Assembly (NCBI RefSeq): GCF_009765995.1
Contig: NZ_LMUI01000016.1
Coordinates: 1 to 64,000, forward strand
DNA length: 64,000 bases
Source: Methylocapsa sp. S129
GTDB taxonomy: Bacteria > Pseudomonadota > Alphaproteobacteria > Rhizobiales > Beijerinckiaceae
Direction: 5' to 3'
The notes beneath the pieces are model-generated. The model ran no database searches. It was not told the origin of the DNA and was given only the letters and a program-made list of their open reading frames with translations. The position numbers and the translations under genes were made by a program. Every line of letters starts with the position of its first letter. Position 1 is the stretch's first letter. Positions 30,581 through 40,048 of this stretch are shown piece after piece.

Positions 30581-30967
30581 ATGACAATGAATTCTTTCGA
30601 GACGCCAAAATCCCGGACGATGCCCGTCGCCGATCTGTTGCAGCGGATCGCCGATGAGCTGCGCGATCTCACGCAGGTCGTCGACAATCTGCAATCCCTG
30701 GTCGGGCGCCTCGTCGCGGCCAGCGCCATTCGCGATGGCGACGCCATGCGCGAATTGCAGAATTTCGATCGCCTGGGACAAAACCTTTCCGGCGTCGCCA
30801 ATTTCGCCGAGGCTTTGGGCGGCGCGGCGCCCGAGGATTGGCTGGTCAATCCCCATTCCGCCTCGCGCGCCGTCCATCTCTCCGATCTCGCGGCCCGCCT
30901 GGTTTCCCAAGGCGCGCGCGGGCCGGCATCCGACCCGGCTGGAGCGGGGGAGCTTGAGTTTTTTTAG
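30581..30967 (+). CDS. Small protein in the cheT position with a CheZ-like DxxxQ motif
   Basis: 128 residues from ATG 30581 (ATG 30587 also possible). Last gene of the chemotaxis operon, where S. meliloti has cheT. It is largely helical (about 15-80: VADLLQRIADELRDLTQVVDNLQ). The segment FDRLGQNLSG holds D63-R-L-G-Q67, matching the DxxxQ motif in which CheZ phosphatases use Asp and Gln to dephosphorylate CheY. The ending GELEFF is acidic/aromatic, like a CheZ C-terminal tail. A CheY phosphatase or a CheT-like role is inferred, not shown. Confidence 0.7.
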   Translation: MTMNSFETPKSRTMPVADLLQRIADELRDLTQVVDNLQSLVGRLVAASAIRDGDAMRELQNFDRLGQNLSGVANFAEALGGAAPEDWLVNPHSASRAVHLSDLAARLVSQGARGPASDPAGAGELEFF

Positions 30968-30993
30968 GACCTTCTTGATCGAAACCATTCGTC

Positions 30994-31059
30994 GTCATTG
31001 CGAGGGAGCGCAGCGACGAAGCAACCCAGACTGAGGCTTTGGTAGCCTTGTCTGGATTG
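30994..31059. repeat. REP-like palindromic element
   Basis: Begins GTCATTGCGAGGGAGCGCAG and continues with the CGACGAAGCAA-CCCAGA pattern of a well-known dispersed bacterial repeat. CAACCCAGAC (31022-31031) pairs 9/10 with GTCTGGATTG (31050-31059), and inside it AGGCT (31034-31038) pairs with AGCCT (31044-31048), giving a long hairpin. It lies 27 bases after the last chemotaxis gene and may stabilise or end that transcript. Only one copy was seen in this window. Confidence 0.7.
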
Positions 31060-31108
31060 GTTCTCAATGAGCCAGACGCCGGTGCGAGCGCCGTCCACAC
31101 CATCACCG

Positions 31109-31149
31109 TAACTTCGCATAATGCCATCCGCCTCATGATGCGAAAGTTA
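31109..31149 (-). terminator. Imperfect inverted repeat downstream of a LysR gene
   Basis: TAACTTCGCAT (31109-31119) faces ATGCGAAAGTTA (31138-31149), an 11-bp stem with one bulged A. It lies about 33 bases beyond the stop of the minus-strand LysR gene and could be its terminator. No T tract is visible. Confidence 0.3.
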
Positions 31150-31181
31150 TGCAATTCGAGATGATATTCCTGGACAGACTC

Positions 31182-32093
31182 TCAGGCTTGACGCGACGCG
31201 GGTTTGTTCGGCCCGACCAGTTCGTCGAGGCGCGACAGGAACAGTTTCAGGATCGGCGAGGTGTTCGACTTGCTGTAACCCACTGCGACATCGATCATCG
31301 GCGCCTCGCCTTCCAGCGGTCGGCTGACCACGGACGCGGGCAAAAGGTTCTTGGCATAGGCGGGCATCAGCGCCAGCCCCCGAGTCGAGGAGACTAAAGA
31401 CATGGCCATCGCCAGGTTGTCCACGCCGTGGTCGAGCTTGATGTCCACGCCCGCCCGCCGAAGGTAAGCCTCGGTAACGGCGCGCAACACGGTGGCTTTC
31501 TTGGAGCCGCCGATGAAAATCTGCCCGACGAGCTCGCGTGGATGAATTGCCTGCTTGGCGACGAGACGATGGTCGCTCGGCATGAGGACGATGAGTGGTT
31601 CCCGATCCACAACGTGGTACCCGAGATCATAGCCAGGCTCCGCGCGTAGGAAGGCCAGATCCAGCCGGCCGCGGGCAAGCGCGTCGGCAAGGTCGGGCGA
31701 ATAGTCGCTGCTGATAGCGACTTCAATGTTCTTCAGCTCGTCGCGCAGCACGGCCATCACCCGCGGCAACCAGTCCATCTCCTGACCGGTTTGGAAGCCG
31801 ATCGCGAACGTCTTCTTTGCCGGACGCGCCTCCGTGCGCGCCGCTTCGACAGCAGCGTCGACCTGCATCAGCGCCAAGCGGGCGTGGTCGAGAAACGCCC
31901 TACCCGCAGCGGTCAATTCGACGCCACGAACGCTGCGCGACAGCAACTCGGCGCCGACCTCGTATTCCAGATCGCGAATCTGCCGGCTCAGCGAGGGCTG
32001 TGAGGTATGGAGCCGCCGCTTCGCGGCGGTCGTGAGATTGCCCGCTTCGGCCACGGCCACGAAATAACGCAGATGTCTCAACTCCATAACCAT
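31182..32093 (-). CDS. LysR-family transcriptional regulator
   Basis: 303 residues from ATG 32093; the longer frame (to 32198) adds unlike sequence and would cover the divergent promoter. The HTH (MELRHLRYFVAVAEAGNLTTAAKRRLHTSQPSLSRQI) is followed by the effector domain (AIGFQTGQEMDWLPRVMAVL; FLRAEPGYDLGYHVV). The HCA/CynR-like pattern suggests control by an aromatic or small organic acid, but this is weak. It faces the SDR-hydrolase pair across 128 bp and probably regulates it. Confidence 0.9.
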   Translation of the reverse strand: MVMELRHLRYFVAVAEAGNLTTAAKRRLHTSQPSLSRQIRDLEYEVGAELLSRSVRGVELTAAGRAFLDHARLALMQVDAAVEAARTEARPAKKTFAIGFQTGQEMDWLPRVMAVLRDELKNIEVAISSDYSPDLADALARGRLDLAFLRAEPGYDLGYHVVDREPLIVLMPSDHRLVAKQAIHPRELVGQIFIGGSKKATVLRAVTEAYLRRAGVDIKLDHGVDNLAMAMSLVSSTRGLALMPAYAKNLLPASVVSRPLEGEAPMIDVAVGYSKSNTSPILKLFLSRLDELVGPNKPASRQA

Positions 32094-32221
32094 TCCATGC
32101 CTGGGAGATATGCCGCCCAGCCTACAAAGTCTTTTCCGAAAGCGCCATCCGTGCCCAGCTAACCCATACAAGGCTTTGCTATCGAAAGCTTTATCCACAC
32201 CACAGATCCAGGAGTATCCTA

Positions 32222-32965
32222 ATGAACAAGCAAGTTGTCCTGATCACAGGAGCTCTCACAGGCATCGGTCGCGCCACCGCTGTCGCCTTTGCAAAGAACG
32301 GCGCGCAGGTCGTCGTCGCCGGTCGGCGTGACGAGGCCGGCAACGCGCTCGTCAAGGAACTGCGTTCCTTTGGCTCCGAAGCCGAGTTCATCAACACCGA
32401 TGTACGGAAGGAGGAGGACGTCCGCGCCCTGGTCGACAAAACCGTCGCGCGATTTGGCCGCCTCGATGCTGCAGTAAACAACGCCGGCACCGAGGGTCAG
32501 GTTGGCCCGATCACGGATCAGACTGCGGAAAGCTACGCTGCGACGTTCGATACGAATGTTCTCGGTGTGCTCTTGAGCATGAAGCACGAGGTGCGCGTCA
32601 TGCAGAAGCAGGGCAGCGGCAGCATCATCAACATCTCCTCTACCTACGGCCACGAGGGGGCGGCAGGCGCCTCTGTCTATGTCGGCAGCAAGCACGCCGT
32701 CGAAGGCATCACCAAGTCGGTGGCCCTGGAGACCGTGAAATCGGGGATCCGCGTAAACGTCGTAGCGCCCGGGCCGATCGATACCGGTATGCTAACCCGC
32801 TTTACGGGCACGCCGGAGAACAAAGCGGCCTTGATGACGAGCGTTCCGATGAATCGCCTCGGCCGCTCGGAGGAGATCGCGAACGCCATCGTCTTCATCG
32901 CATCGGACGAAGCATCGTTCATCACCGGCCACGTTCTCAATGTCGATGGCGGCAAGAGCCACTGA
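32222..32965 (+). CDS. Short-chain dehydrogenase/reductase
   Basis: 247 residues, a classical SDR. The cofactor motif is TGALTGIGRAT, the NNAG motif is in AAVNNAGTEGQ, and the catalytic Ser-Tyr-Lys set is in INISSTYG and YVGSK. The basic residue after the second strand (AGRRDEAG) suggests NADP. The C terminus SFITGHVLNVDGGKSH is typical. AGGAG stands before the ATG. It precedes the alpha/beta hydrolase gene by 71 bp and faces the LysR regulator. Confidence 0.93.
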   Translation: MNKQVVLITGALTGIGRATAVAFAKNGAQVVVAGRRDEAGNALVKELRSFGSEAEFINTDVRKEEDVRALVDKTVARFGRLDAAVNNAGTEGQVGPITDQTAESYAATFDTNVLGVLLSMKHEVRVMQKQGSGSIINISSTYGHEGAAGASVYVGSKHAVEGITKSVALETVKSGIRVNVVAPGPIDTGMLTRFTGTPENKAALMTSVPMNRLGRSEEIANAIVFIASDEASFITGHVLNVDGGKSH

Positions 32966-33036
32966 CTCCCGTCCAGGCGCGAAGCTTCCTCCGCGCCTGT
33001 TTGGCGACTCAGGCGTCGATTCAAGAGGTAATCCCA

Positions 33037-33924
33037 ATGACACAATATACTCATAAAACGGCGCCGACGCAGTTCGTGGAGGCGGGCGGCATCCGCTTCG
33101 CCTACCGACGTTTCGGCAAACCGGGCGGCGCGCCGCTCGTCTTCAACATGCATTACATGGGTACGATGGACCATTGGGATCCGGCGGTGACCGACGGCGT
33201 CGCTAAAGAGCGCGAAGTCATCCTGTTTGACAATGCCGGCGTCTCGAGCAGTTCGGGCGATGTTCCGGGCTCGATCGCCGAGATGGGCGCCAACGCGATC
33301 GCCTTCATCAAAGCGATCGGACTCGAGCAGGTCGACGTTCTCGGCTTTTCGATCGGCGGTCTCGTCGCACAGGAAATTGCGGTGCAAGCCCCAGATCTCG
33401 TCCGCCGCCTGGTGCTAGTCGGCACTGGACCGCGAAGCGGCGAGAGCATGGATACCGGCACGCCGGAAGGCAAGCAGATCTTTGGCGCTGCCCATGAGCA
33501 TCCGGACGATCTTTGGCTTCGCGTTCACTTTACGCCCTCGGACGCGAGCCAAGCCGCCGGACGCCAGTTTCTCAAACGCTCTCAGATTCGCACCAAAGAT
33601 CGCGACCCTCCGGTAACTGAGAAGGCCTCGCTGGCGCAGCGCGCTGCAATCGCCAAATGGGGCGCCAAGCGCGAACACGCCTGGGATTATTTGAAAGACG
33701 TCAAACAGCCGACTCTGATCGTCAACGGCAGCAATGACGTCATCATTTATACGATCAACTCGTACATCCTGCAGCAGAATCTGCCCAACGCTCAACTGGT
33801 CATCTATCCCGATTCGGCGCACGGCTCTCTGTTTCAATATCCGGCGCTGTTTGTCGCTGACATGACGCGGTTCCTGAATGCCGAGGCGCCGTTTTCGATT
33901 GAAGAGGATACAAGCCATGACTGA
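33037..33924 (+). CDS. Alpha/beta-fold hydrolase
   Basis: 295 residues from ATG 33037, which has GAGGT upstream; the frame opens earlier at a TTG. The nucleophile Ser is in the elbow GFSIGGLVAQE, the acid is probably the Asp in NGSNDVIIY and the His is in DSAHGSLFQYP. The oxyanion region is NMHYMG. It resembles chloroperoxidase/esterase-type hydrolases induced with LysR-SDR modules. Cytoplasmic. Its 3' end overlaps a DUF427 relic by eight bases. Confidence 0.9.
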   Translation: MTQYTHKTAPTQFVEAGGIRFAYRRFGKPGGAPLVFNMHYMGTMDHWDPAVTDGVAKEREVILFDNAGVSSSSGDVPGSIAEMGANAIAFIKAIGLEQVDVLGFSIGGLVAQEIAVQAPDLVRRLVLVGTGPRSGESMDTGTPEGKQIFGAAHEHPDDLWLRVHFTPSDASQAAGRQFLKRSQIRTKDRDPPVTEKASLAQRAAIAKWGAKREHAWDYLKDVKQPTLIVNGSNDVIIYTINSYILQQNLPNAQLVIYPDSAHGSLFQYPALFVADMTRFLNAEAPFSIEEDTSHD

Positions 33925-34000
33925 CAAGCGGATGAAAATTCCGGGGCCTGGACATCCCATCTCGATCGAGGAGAACCCGCGTCGCGATCGGCGATCCTGA
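33917..34000 (+). pseudogene. Truncated DUF427 gene fragment
   Basis: A 27-codon frame starting at ATG 33917, overlapping the hydrolase stop, reads MTDKRMKIPGPGHPISIEEN then PRRDRRS and a stop. MKIPGP-HPI-I--NP-R is the N terminus I associate with DUF427 proteins, which normally run on for about 90 more residues. The rest is not recognisable downstream. I infer a gene disrupted by deletion; another 3' remnant was not found. Confidence 0.6.
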
Positions 34001-34072
34001 CCCGAGATTGCGCTCGTATGGGACGCTGACGGAAGTCGTAGGGTTCAGCGAAGCGCGAGCCATTTCGCGCGG

Positions 34073-34717
34073 TCAAAGGACGACGACGCGCGTTCCCTTC
34101 GCGACCCGCTGATAGAGATCCATCACGTCGGAGTTGAGCATCCGGATGCAGCCGGACGATACGGCTTTGCCGATCGAATTGGGCTCGTTGGTCCCGTGGA
34201 TGCGAAACAGCGTGTCCTTGTTGTCCTGAAATAAGTAGAGGGCGCGCGCGCCGAGCGGATTCTCCATACTGCCGTCCATATGGGCCGGCAGCTCCGGGCG
34301 ACGCTCCAGCATTTCCGGCGGCGGCGTCCAGCCGGGCCAGAACGCCTTCCGGCCGACTTCTGCGGTTCCCTTCCAGGCGAAGCCCTGGCGCCCCACGCCG
34401 ATCCCATACTGGATCGCCCGTCCGTCGCCGAGCGACAGAAACAGCTTGCGCAGTCGCGTGTTGATGGTGAGCGTGCCCGCCGGCTCCCCGGTGGGATCGG
34501 CGATTTCCCGACGCGTCGACAGGCTCATGTCGACGTCTTTGTCGAAGCCGCCAGGCGTCGAATAATAGGGATCGGCGTCGGCCGGCAGATCAGCGTGGGC
34601 CGCCGGCGGCGGCGCAAAGACGTCCGGGAGAGGAAACAGAGACGCGGCCGTTCCCCCGTTCGTCGAGATCGCGAAGCTCGCGAGGCTGATCAGGAGAAGA
34701 TTTCGCGCATAACGCAT
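34073..34717 (-). CDS. L,D-transpeptidase (YkuD family)
   Basis: 214 residues from ATG 34717, with GGGGGCGG upstream; the frame runs on to 34846 but the shorter form gives a normal signal peptide ([12 protein letters not shown]). It acts in the periplasm on peptidoglycan, forming 3-3 cross-links or attaching proteins. The YkuD motif is clear: [23 protein letters not shown], with the catalytic Cys and His. [27 protein letters not shown] is also typical of the alphaproteobacterial type. Confidence 0.95.
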   Translation of the reverse strand: MRYARNLLLISLASFAISTNGGTAASLFPLPDVFAPPPAAHADLPADADPYYSTPGGFDKDVDMSLSTRREIADPTGEPAGTLTINTRLRKLFLSLGDGRAIQYGIGVGRQGFAWKGTAEVGRKAFWPGWTPPPEMLERRPELPAHMDGSMENPLGARALYLFQDNKDTLFRIHGTNEPNSIGKAVSSGCIRMLNSDVMDLYQRVAKGTRVVVL

Positions 34718-34842
34718 GGATGACCGCCCCCATATGCCCTGCGCCTGCTTGTCGAAAACAAAAATGGCGAAATCGGGACGAGGTCCATGATTTGCCGCAA
34801 TTATTGCGGCGCCGGGTGCGAGCCGGTTCAAATGGCGGCCTC

Positions 34843-35205
34843 TCATCCTGTCGGCTGGCCGTAGCAGGCGAACACGCGTTCGCCGTGGCCATGTTCATCG
34901 AACTCGACGAGATCGCTCACCAGCATGCCGCTTTCGCGGCGGTAAATGACGCACATGGCGTTCACGCCGAGGAGCACGTCGATCAGTTCGAAATGCAAGC
35001 CTGGCGCTTTCACGCCGATGGCGAAATTGTCGCGGAGTTTGGCCTTGCCGTGCAACCATCCGTCAGCAAGGCCCCAGCGGGCGACGACGGTGGGCGAAGA
35101 GAAAGCGACATTTTCGGCGTAATGGCTCATGATCGCGTCGAGGTCGCGATCGTTCCAGGCGGCGCACCAAGCGGCGGCCTTCCGCCGGGCTTCTTCCAAG
35201 GTCAT
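34843..35205 (-). CDS. SnoaL-like (NTF2 fold) protein
   Basis: 120 residues. The pattern [29 protein letters not shown] at the N terminus and [20 protein letters not shown] later is that of the SnoaL/NTF2 alpha+beta barrel, found in ketosteroid-isomerase-like enzymes and in proteins of unknown function. It is cytoplasmic, 125 bp upstream of the L,D-transpeptidase on the same strand. Function not deducible. Confidence 0.85.
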   Translation of the reverse strand: MTLEEARRKAAAWCAAWNDRDLDAIMSHYAENVAFSSPTVVARWGLADGWLHGKAKLRDNFAIGVKAPGLHFELIDVLLGVNAMCVIYRRESGMLVSDLVEFDEHGHGERVFACYGQPTG

Positions 35206-35318
35206 GATGAACTCCCCATGAGCCTATCATAAAGCTGCCGCTCGCGATTGACGACTGGGGCGTCCAATATCAATCATAGTGCGCGAGAAGCGGCTGGCGG
35301 GTCATCGCGCCGCCCCGC

Positions 35319-36128
35319 TCACACCGCAGCCAGAACCCGCGCCTGCAATGCGGCGAGCTCCGCGTCGCTGGCATCGCGCTGCTGCCTCTTATGCGGGATC
35401 GGCAGATCGAGCGCGATGGCGCCCTCGCGCAGCGCCAGCACCCTGTCGCCAAGCGCCACCGCCTCGGCGACATCGTGGGTGATCAGCAATGCGGTGAACC
35501 CATATTCGCGCCACAGGCTCTCAAGCAGCCGGTGCATTTCGACGCGAGTCAGGGCGTCGAGCGCACCGAAGGGTTCGTCGAGCAGGAGCACGCTGGGCCG
35601 GCTGACGAGCGCGCGGGCGAGGGCGACGCGCTGGCGCTGGCCGCCCGACAGGATGCGCGGCCAATCGTTGGCGCGATCGGCAAGGCCGACGGCCGCCAGA
35701 GCCTCTAGCGCGCGCGCGCGCCATTCCGGCCCGCGCGCGATTCCGACATTGGCGATCACGCTCTGCCAGGGCAGCAGACGCGCATCCTGGAACATCATGC
35801 GCGCGGCGCCCTGCAGTCCCGCGACCGGCTGGTTGTCGATCGCGATCGCGCCGGCGCTCGGGCGCTCTAAGCCGGCGACAAGGCGCAGCAGGGTCGATTT
35901 GCCGCCGCCCGATCGGCCGACCACGACGACGAATTCGCCGGGCCGGATGGTCAGATCGAGGCCTTTCAACACTTCGCGCGGACCGAACGCCTTGGATACC
36001 GAGCGAAGCTCGATCGCCAGACCGCTGCGGGCGGACGATGCGGTCCGCGCCTCCTCGATGTCGGGCGCGCGAAGCTGCTGCGAAGACGCAAAAGAGGCGT
36101 CCTGGAAAAGCTGCGCCTGCGAACTCAT
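35319..36128 (-). CDS. ssuB: Sulfonate ABC transporter ATPase SsuB
   Basis: 269 residues. Walker [11 protein letters not shown]-loop FQDARLLPW, signature LSGGQRQR, Walker [12 protein letters not shown], and H-loop LLITHDV are present, and the set is typical of the nitrate/sulfonate/taurine group. It energises uptake of alkanesulfonates with SsuC and SsuA. It overlaps ssuC by four bases. The first about 35 residues are a variable leader. Confidence 0.93.
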   Translation of the reverse strand: MSSQAQLFQDASFASSQQLRAPDIEEARTASSARSGLAIELRSVSKAFGPREVLKGLDLTIRPGEFVVVVGRSGGGKSTLLRLVAGLERPSAGAIAIDNQPVAGLQGAARMMFQDARLLPWQSVIANVGIARGPEWRARALEALAAVGLADRANDWPRILSGGQRQRVALARALVSRPSVLLLDEPFGALDALTRVEMHRLLESLWREYGFTALLITHDVAEAVALGDRVLALREGAIALDLPIPHKRQQRDASDAELAALQARVLAAV

Positions 36129-36919
36129 GCATGGGCCTCAATGGGTCTGGCGTAGCTCGGATGCCACGCGAGCGCGGCGCGTTCGAAGAGTTTTATGATC
36201 ACGTCCGAGAACTTGCCGAGCAGGGCGTAGATGATGATTCCGAGCAGGACGACATCGGTTTGCAGGAATTCGCGCGCGTTCATCGTCATATAGCCGATGC
36301 CCGAGGACGCCGAGATCGTCTCGGCGACGATCAAGGTGAGCCACATGATGCCAAGGCCATAGCGCAGCCCGACGAATATGGAGGGCAGGGCGCCGGGTAG
36401 AATGACGCGCCAGAACAAAGCCAATGGCCCCAGGCCATAAACCCGCGCCATTTCGACGAGGGCCGGATCGATGGTGCGCACGCCATGATAGGTGTTGATG
36501 TAGACGGGGAAGAGAACGCCGATCGAAACAAGAAAAATCTTCGCCTCCTCGCCGATGCCGAACCATAGAATGACGAGCGGGATGATGGCGAGATGCGGGA
36601 TGTTGCGCAGCATCTGCAGGGAGGAATCAAGCGCGACTTCAGCCGGGCGCCAGAGGCCGTTGACGATGCCAAGCGCGAGGCCGAGCAGGCCGCCGATCAG
36701 CAGCCCCTGCAACGCGCGCCCGGCGCTGACGGCGACGTTCTGCACAAGGCTGCCGTCTTGCCAGGTCTGCCAAAAGGCCCGCGCGACCGCGCTCGGCGCG
36801 GGCAACACGCGCGCGGCGATCAGGCCGCTGTCGGCCGCGAACTCCCAGCCGACGAGAAGCGCGACGGGCAGAATCCACGGGGCGAGGCTGTCGGGTGGGC
36901 GGAGGGACAAGCGCGTCAT
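36125..36919 (-). CDS. ssuC: Sulfonate ABC transporter permease SsuC
   Basis: 264 residues with about six hydrophobic segments. The inner-membrane protein has the EAA-type loop ([22 protein letters not shown]) that binds SsuB. It follows ssuA by 6 bp and overlaps ssuB by 4 bp. Confidence 0.93.
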   Translation of the reverse strand: MTRLSLRPPDSLAPWILPVALLVGWEFAADSGLIAARVLPAPSAVARAFWQTWQDGSLVQNVAVSAGRALQGLLIGGLLGLALGIVNGLWRPAEVALDSSLQMLRNIPHLAIIPLVILWFGIGEEAKIFLVSIGVLFPVYINTYHGVRTIDPALVEMARVYGLGPLALFWRVILPGALPSIFVGLRYGLGIMWLTLIVAETISASSGIGYMTMNAREFLQTDVVLLGIIIYALLGKFSDVIIKLFERAALAWHPSYARPIEAHA

Positions 36920-36925
36920 GGGACC

Positions 36926-37882
36926 TCAACTGCCGTTGGCGCGCACGGCGTCGCTGATCTTGATCGGCTTGGGGATCAGCCCGAGGCCATAGAACGCATC
37001 GGCGATTTTCTGCTGGTCGGCGGTCACGTCGGCGTTGATCGGCTGGACGCCCCAGGACTGCCGACCGAGCGCCAGTTTCAGGATCGGCGCGGGAATGCCG
37101 ACCGCGGGACTAAGTTCGCTCGCGGCTTGGTCGATATGATCCTTCGCCCAATCATCGATCTCCCTGACGGAGGCGAGAACGGCGTCGACCGCCGCCGGAT
37201 TGGCCGTCGCGAATTTCTGCTCGGCCAGATAAAATTCCCGATTGGCGGCCACGCCCCCCTCGCCATTGGTGAGGACGCGCGCCTCAAGCGTTATTTCGGC
37301 GGCGGCCGCGAAAGGATCCCAAATCGCCCAGGCGTCGACCGAGCCGTTTTCGAAAGCGGCGCGTGCGTCCGCCGGCGTCAGAAAGACGGTCTTGATGTCC
37401 GTGTATTTCAGGCCGGCCTTCTCTAGCGCCTTGACCAGCAAATAATGGACGTTTGAGCCTTTGTTCAGCGCGACGGTCTTGCCCTTGAGCTCGGCGATGC
37501 TGTGAATGGGGCTGTCTTTTGGCGCCAGGATTTCCTCGCCGCGCGGCGCCGGCGGTTCATTGGCGACATAAACGAGGGGCGCTCCGGCGGCCTGCGCGAA
37601 GATCGGCGGCGCTTCGCCGGTGATGCCGAAATCGAGAGCGCCGACATTGAGCGCCTCGAGCAATTGCGGGCCGCCGGGAAACTCCGTCCAGGCGACGGAA
37701 TAGCCAAGCGGCGCGAGTTTCCTCTCGAGCAACCCGCGCGCCTTCAAAAGCAGGAATGTGCCATATTTCTGGTAGCCGACCCGCACAACCTTGTCCGCGG
37801 CCTCGGCGGCGGCGCCCGCGAAAGCCGCTAGGATCGCTGAGGCGACGACGATGCGCGCGATTCGTCCCAAAAAGCTCTTCAT
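36926..37882 (-). CDS. ssuA: Sulfonate-binding protein SsuA
   Basis: 318 residues from ATG 37882 (the frame includes a TTG at 37888; AGGAAA lies before the ATG). A signal peptide ends near AEAADKVV, giving a periplasmic protein. GYQKYGTFLLLKARG, TEFPGGPQLLEALNVGALDFG, PPIFAQAAG, and NKGSNVHYLLVKALEKAG are SsuA-type motifs. First gene of ssuACB. Confidence 0.94.
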   Translation of the reverse strand: MKSFLGRIARIVVASAILAAFAGAAAEAADKVVRVGYQKYGTFLLLKARGLLERKLAPLGYSVAWTEFPGGPQLLEALNVGALDFGITGEAPPIFAQAAGAPLVYVANEPPAPRGEEILAPKDSPIHSIAELKGKTVALNKGSNVHYLLVKALEKAGLKYTDIKTVFLTPADARAAFENGSVDAWAIWDPFAAAAEITLEARVLTNGEGGVAANREFYLAEQKFATANPAAVDAVLASVREIDDWAKDHIDQAASELSPAVGIPAPILKLALGRQSWGVQPINADVTADQQKIADAFYGLGLIPKPIKISDAVRANGS

Positions 37883-38015
37883 CGCCAATTTCCTAGGCCC
37901 TTGTCATATCGTGAAGCCAATCAACATATATTTTCTATAGACAAATAGCAATCAATGAAAGAAAATAGGGCCAAATTCATCCTCGGCGCCTCAGCGTCAG
38001 TGCAAGGGAATCCCA
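37883..38015. promoter_or_regulatory. ssuA/ssuD divergent promoter region
   Basis: 133 bases, AT-rich at 37920-37975, between the divergent ssuACB and ssuD genes. It should hold both promoters and sulfur-responsive (Cbl/CysB-type) sites, which I did not place. Confidence 0.4.
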
Positions 38016-39212
38016 ATGGCCAACGCCAACGATCTGCCGCCGCCCGCGGCGCAAACCGACGTGCTGTGGTTCCTGCCGACCCATGGCGACGGCCGGTATC
38101 TGGGCAGCGACGTCAACGCCCGGCATGTCAATCTGAACTATCTCGGCCAGATCGCGCGCGCCGCCGATGAACTCGGCTATTTCGGCGTGCTTTTGCCGAC
38201 CGGCAAATCCTGCGAGGATTCCTGGGTCGTCGCCTCGGCGATGGTCCCGCTGACCCAGCGTTTGCGCTTTCTGGTCGCCGTGCGGCCCGGCCTGCAGACG
38301 CCGACCGTCGCCGCGCGGATGACCGCGACGCTGGACCGTCTCTCGGAAGGACGATTGCTGATCAATGTCGTCACCGGCGGCGATCCGGGCGAGTTGCGCG
38401 GCGACGGCGTCTTCACCGATCACAACGAACGCTATGAAGTGACCGACGAATTTCTCACCGTTTATCGCAAATTGCTGGCGGGCGAGGAAGTCTCCTACGA
38501 CGGCAAGCACATTCATATCGAAAAGGGCAAGCTGATCTATCCGCCGGTGCAGAAGCCGCATCCGCCGCTCTATTTCGGCGGTTCGTCCGATGCCGGCAAT
38601 CGCGTCGCCGCCGAACATGTCGACGTCTATCTGACCTGGGGCGAACCGCCCAACGATGTCGCGCAGAAGATCGCCAAGGCGCGCGCGATGGCGGCCGAGC
38701 GCGGCAGAACGCTCTCGTTTGGCATCCGCCTCCATGTGATCGTGCGCGAAACCTCCGCCGAAGCGTGGCGCGCCGCCGACAGCCTGATTTCGAAGCTCGA
38801 CGACGCGGCGATCGAGAAGGCCCAAAAGTCCTTCGCCAATTTCGACTCGGTCGGACAAAAGCGCATGGCCGCCCTGCACGGCGGGCGGCGCGACAAGCTC
38901 GAAGTCAGCCCCAATCTTTGGGCCGGCGTCGGCTTGGTGCGCGGCGGCGCCGGCACGGCTTTGGTCGGCAATCCCGATGAAGTGGCCGAACGCATGAAAG
39001 AATATATGAAGCTCGGCATCGACCGCTTCATTCTTTCGGGCTACCCCCACCTCGAAGAATGCTATCGCTTCGCCGAACTGGTTTTCCCAAAACTGCCGCT
39101 GAAGGCGACAACCGGCTCAAATCTCGGGCCCGCGCGCCACGGCGGCCCGTTCGGCGAAGTCATCGCCAATATCGAGGCGCCGTCGCACCGCCGGGCGGTG
39201 AGCGCGAGCTAG
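38016..39212 (+). CDS. ssuD: FMNH2-dependent alkanesulfonate monooxygenase SsuD
   Basis: 398 residues, a bacterial-luciferase-fold enzyme that splits alkanesulfonates to aldehyde and sulfite using FMNH2 and O2. Motifs include [55 protein letters not shown] and [13 protein letters not shown]. Length is close to the E. coli enzyme (381). The FMN reductase SsuE is not adjacent, so reduced flavin must come from an enzyme coded elsewhere. It faces ssuACB. Confidence 0.97.
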   Translation: MANANDLPPPAAQTDVLWFLPTHGDGRYLGSDVNARHVNLNYLGQIARAADELGYFGVLLPTGKSCEDSWVVASAMVPLTQRLRFLVAVRPGLQTPTVAARMTATLDRLSEGRLLINVVTGGDPGELRGDGVFTDHNERYEVTDEFLTVYRKLLAGEEVSYDGKHIHIEKGKLIYPPVQKPHPPLYFGGSSDAGNRVAAEHVDVYLTWGEPPNDVAQKIAKARAMAAERGRTLSFGIRLHVIVRETSAEAWRAADSLISKLDDAAIEKAQKSFANFDSVGQKRMAALHGGRRDKLEVSPNLWAGVGLVRGGAGTALVGNPDEVAERMKEYMKLGIDRFILSGYPHLEECYRFAELVFPKLPLKATTGSNLGPARHGGPFGEVIANIEAPSHRRAVSAS

Positions 39213-39426
39213 CGCTGGCCGATAGCGCGCGAACGCAAGGTTTCGCGCCGGCCAACGATCGCTCCGGCGATTCCTGTTCTACAAAATAATAGGTTAATTC
39301 TGGCGGCTGGCGATCTCCGGTCTTGCAGGCGAAACCGGGCGCCGTGTCGGCCGCTCGGAGAATTGTTCAGATTCGTCTCTGTCAAGACCTTGCCGTCAGG
39401 CCTCGGGCGGACATAACATCAGGTCC

Positions 39427-39933
39427 ATGGTCGACACGCTCATATCCATCCGAACGGCTCGCGACGGCGATGAAGTCAGCATCGCGGACGTGCATGACGC
39501 CGCCTGGCGCGACGCCTACCAGGGCGTCATTCCCGGCCGCGAGCTGGAGCGTATGATCGCCCGGCGCGGGCCGATGTGGTGGCGCAATGCGATCGCGCGC
39601 GGCTCAAGGCTGCTGGTTCTCGACTTCGGCGACAAGCTCGCCGGCTATGTCAGCTATGGCCGCAATCGCGTGCCCGCCTTGACCTATAGCGGTGAAATCT
39701 TTGAGCTTTATCTGGCGCCTGAATATCAGGGCGGCGGCTTTGGGCGGCGTATGTTCGAGGCCGCGCAAAAGGATCTCGCCGATCACGGCTATCGGTCGTT
39801 TCTGGTCTGGGCCTTGGCCGACAATGATCGCGCCCTGGGGTTCTACAGCCGTTTGGGCGGGCGCGTCGTGCGGCGCGCCCATGAAAAATTCGGCCAGGAA
39901 ACGCGCGAGCGCGTCGCCTTCGGCTTCGAATGA
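39427..39933 (+). CDS. GNAT-family N-acetyltransferase
   Basis: 168 residues. Acetyl-CoA motif A is at EYQGGGFGRRMFEAAQ, with LYLAPEYQG before and ALADNDRALGFYSRLGG after it. RTARDGDEVSIADVHDAAWRDAYQGVI is the usual N terminus of this group. Single-domain, cytoplasmic, with no known substrate. It stands between ssuD and ppa as a separate gene. Confidence 0.9.
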   Translation: MVDTLISIRTARDGDEVSIADVHDAAWRDAYQGVIPGRELERMIARRGPMWWRNAIARGSRLLVLDFGDKLAGYVSYGRNRVPALTYSGEIFELYLAPEYQGGGFGRRMFEAAQKDLADHGYRSFLVWALADNDRALGFYSRLGGRVVRRAHEKFGQETRERVAFGFE

Positions 39934-40048
39934 CGGATGAAAGGACCGCAAGGCTCGGCTTGTTCGTAAGCCCGCCGCCGCGCCACAATTGTCTTTGCGG
40001 CGATTTGAGGCCTAATCAGTCCGTTTTCGCCTTCCCGGGAGCCCGGCC

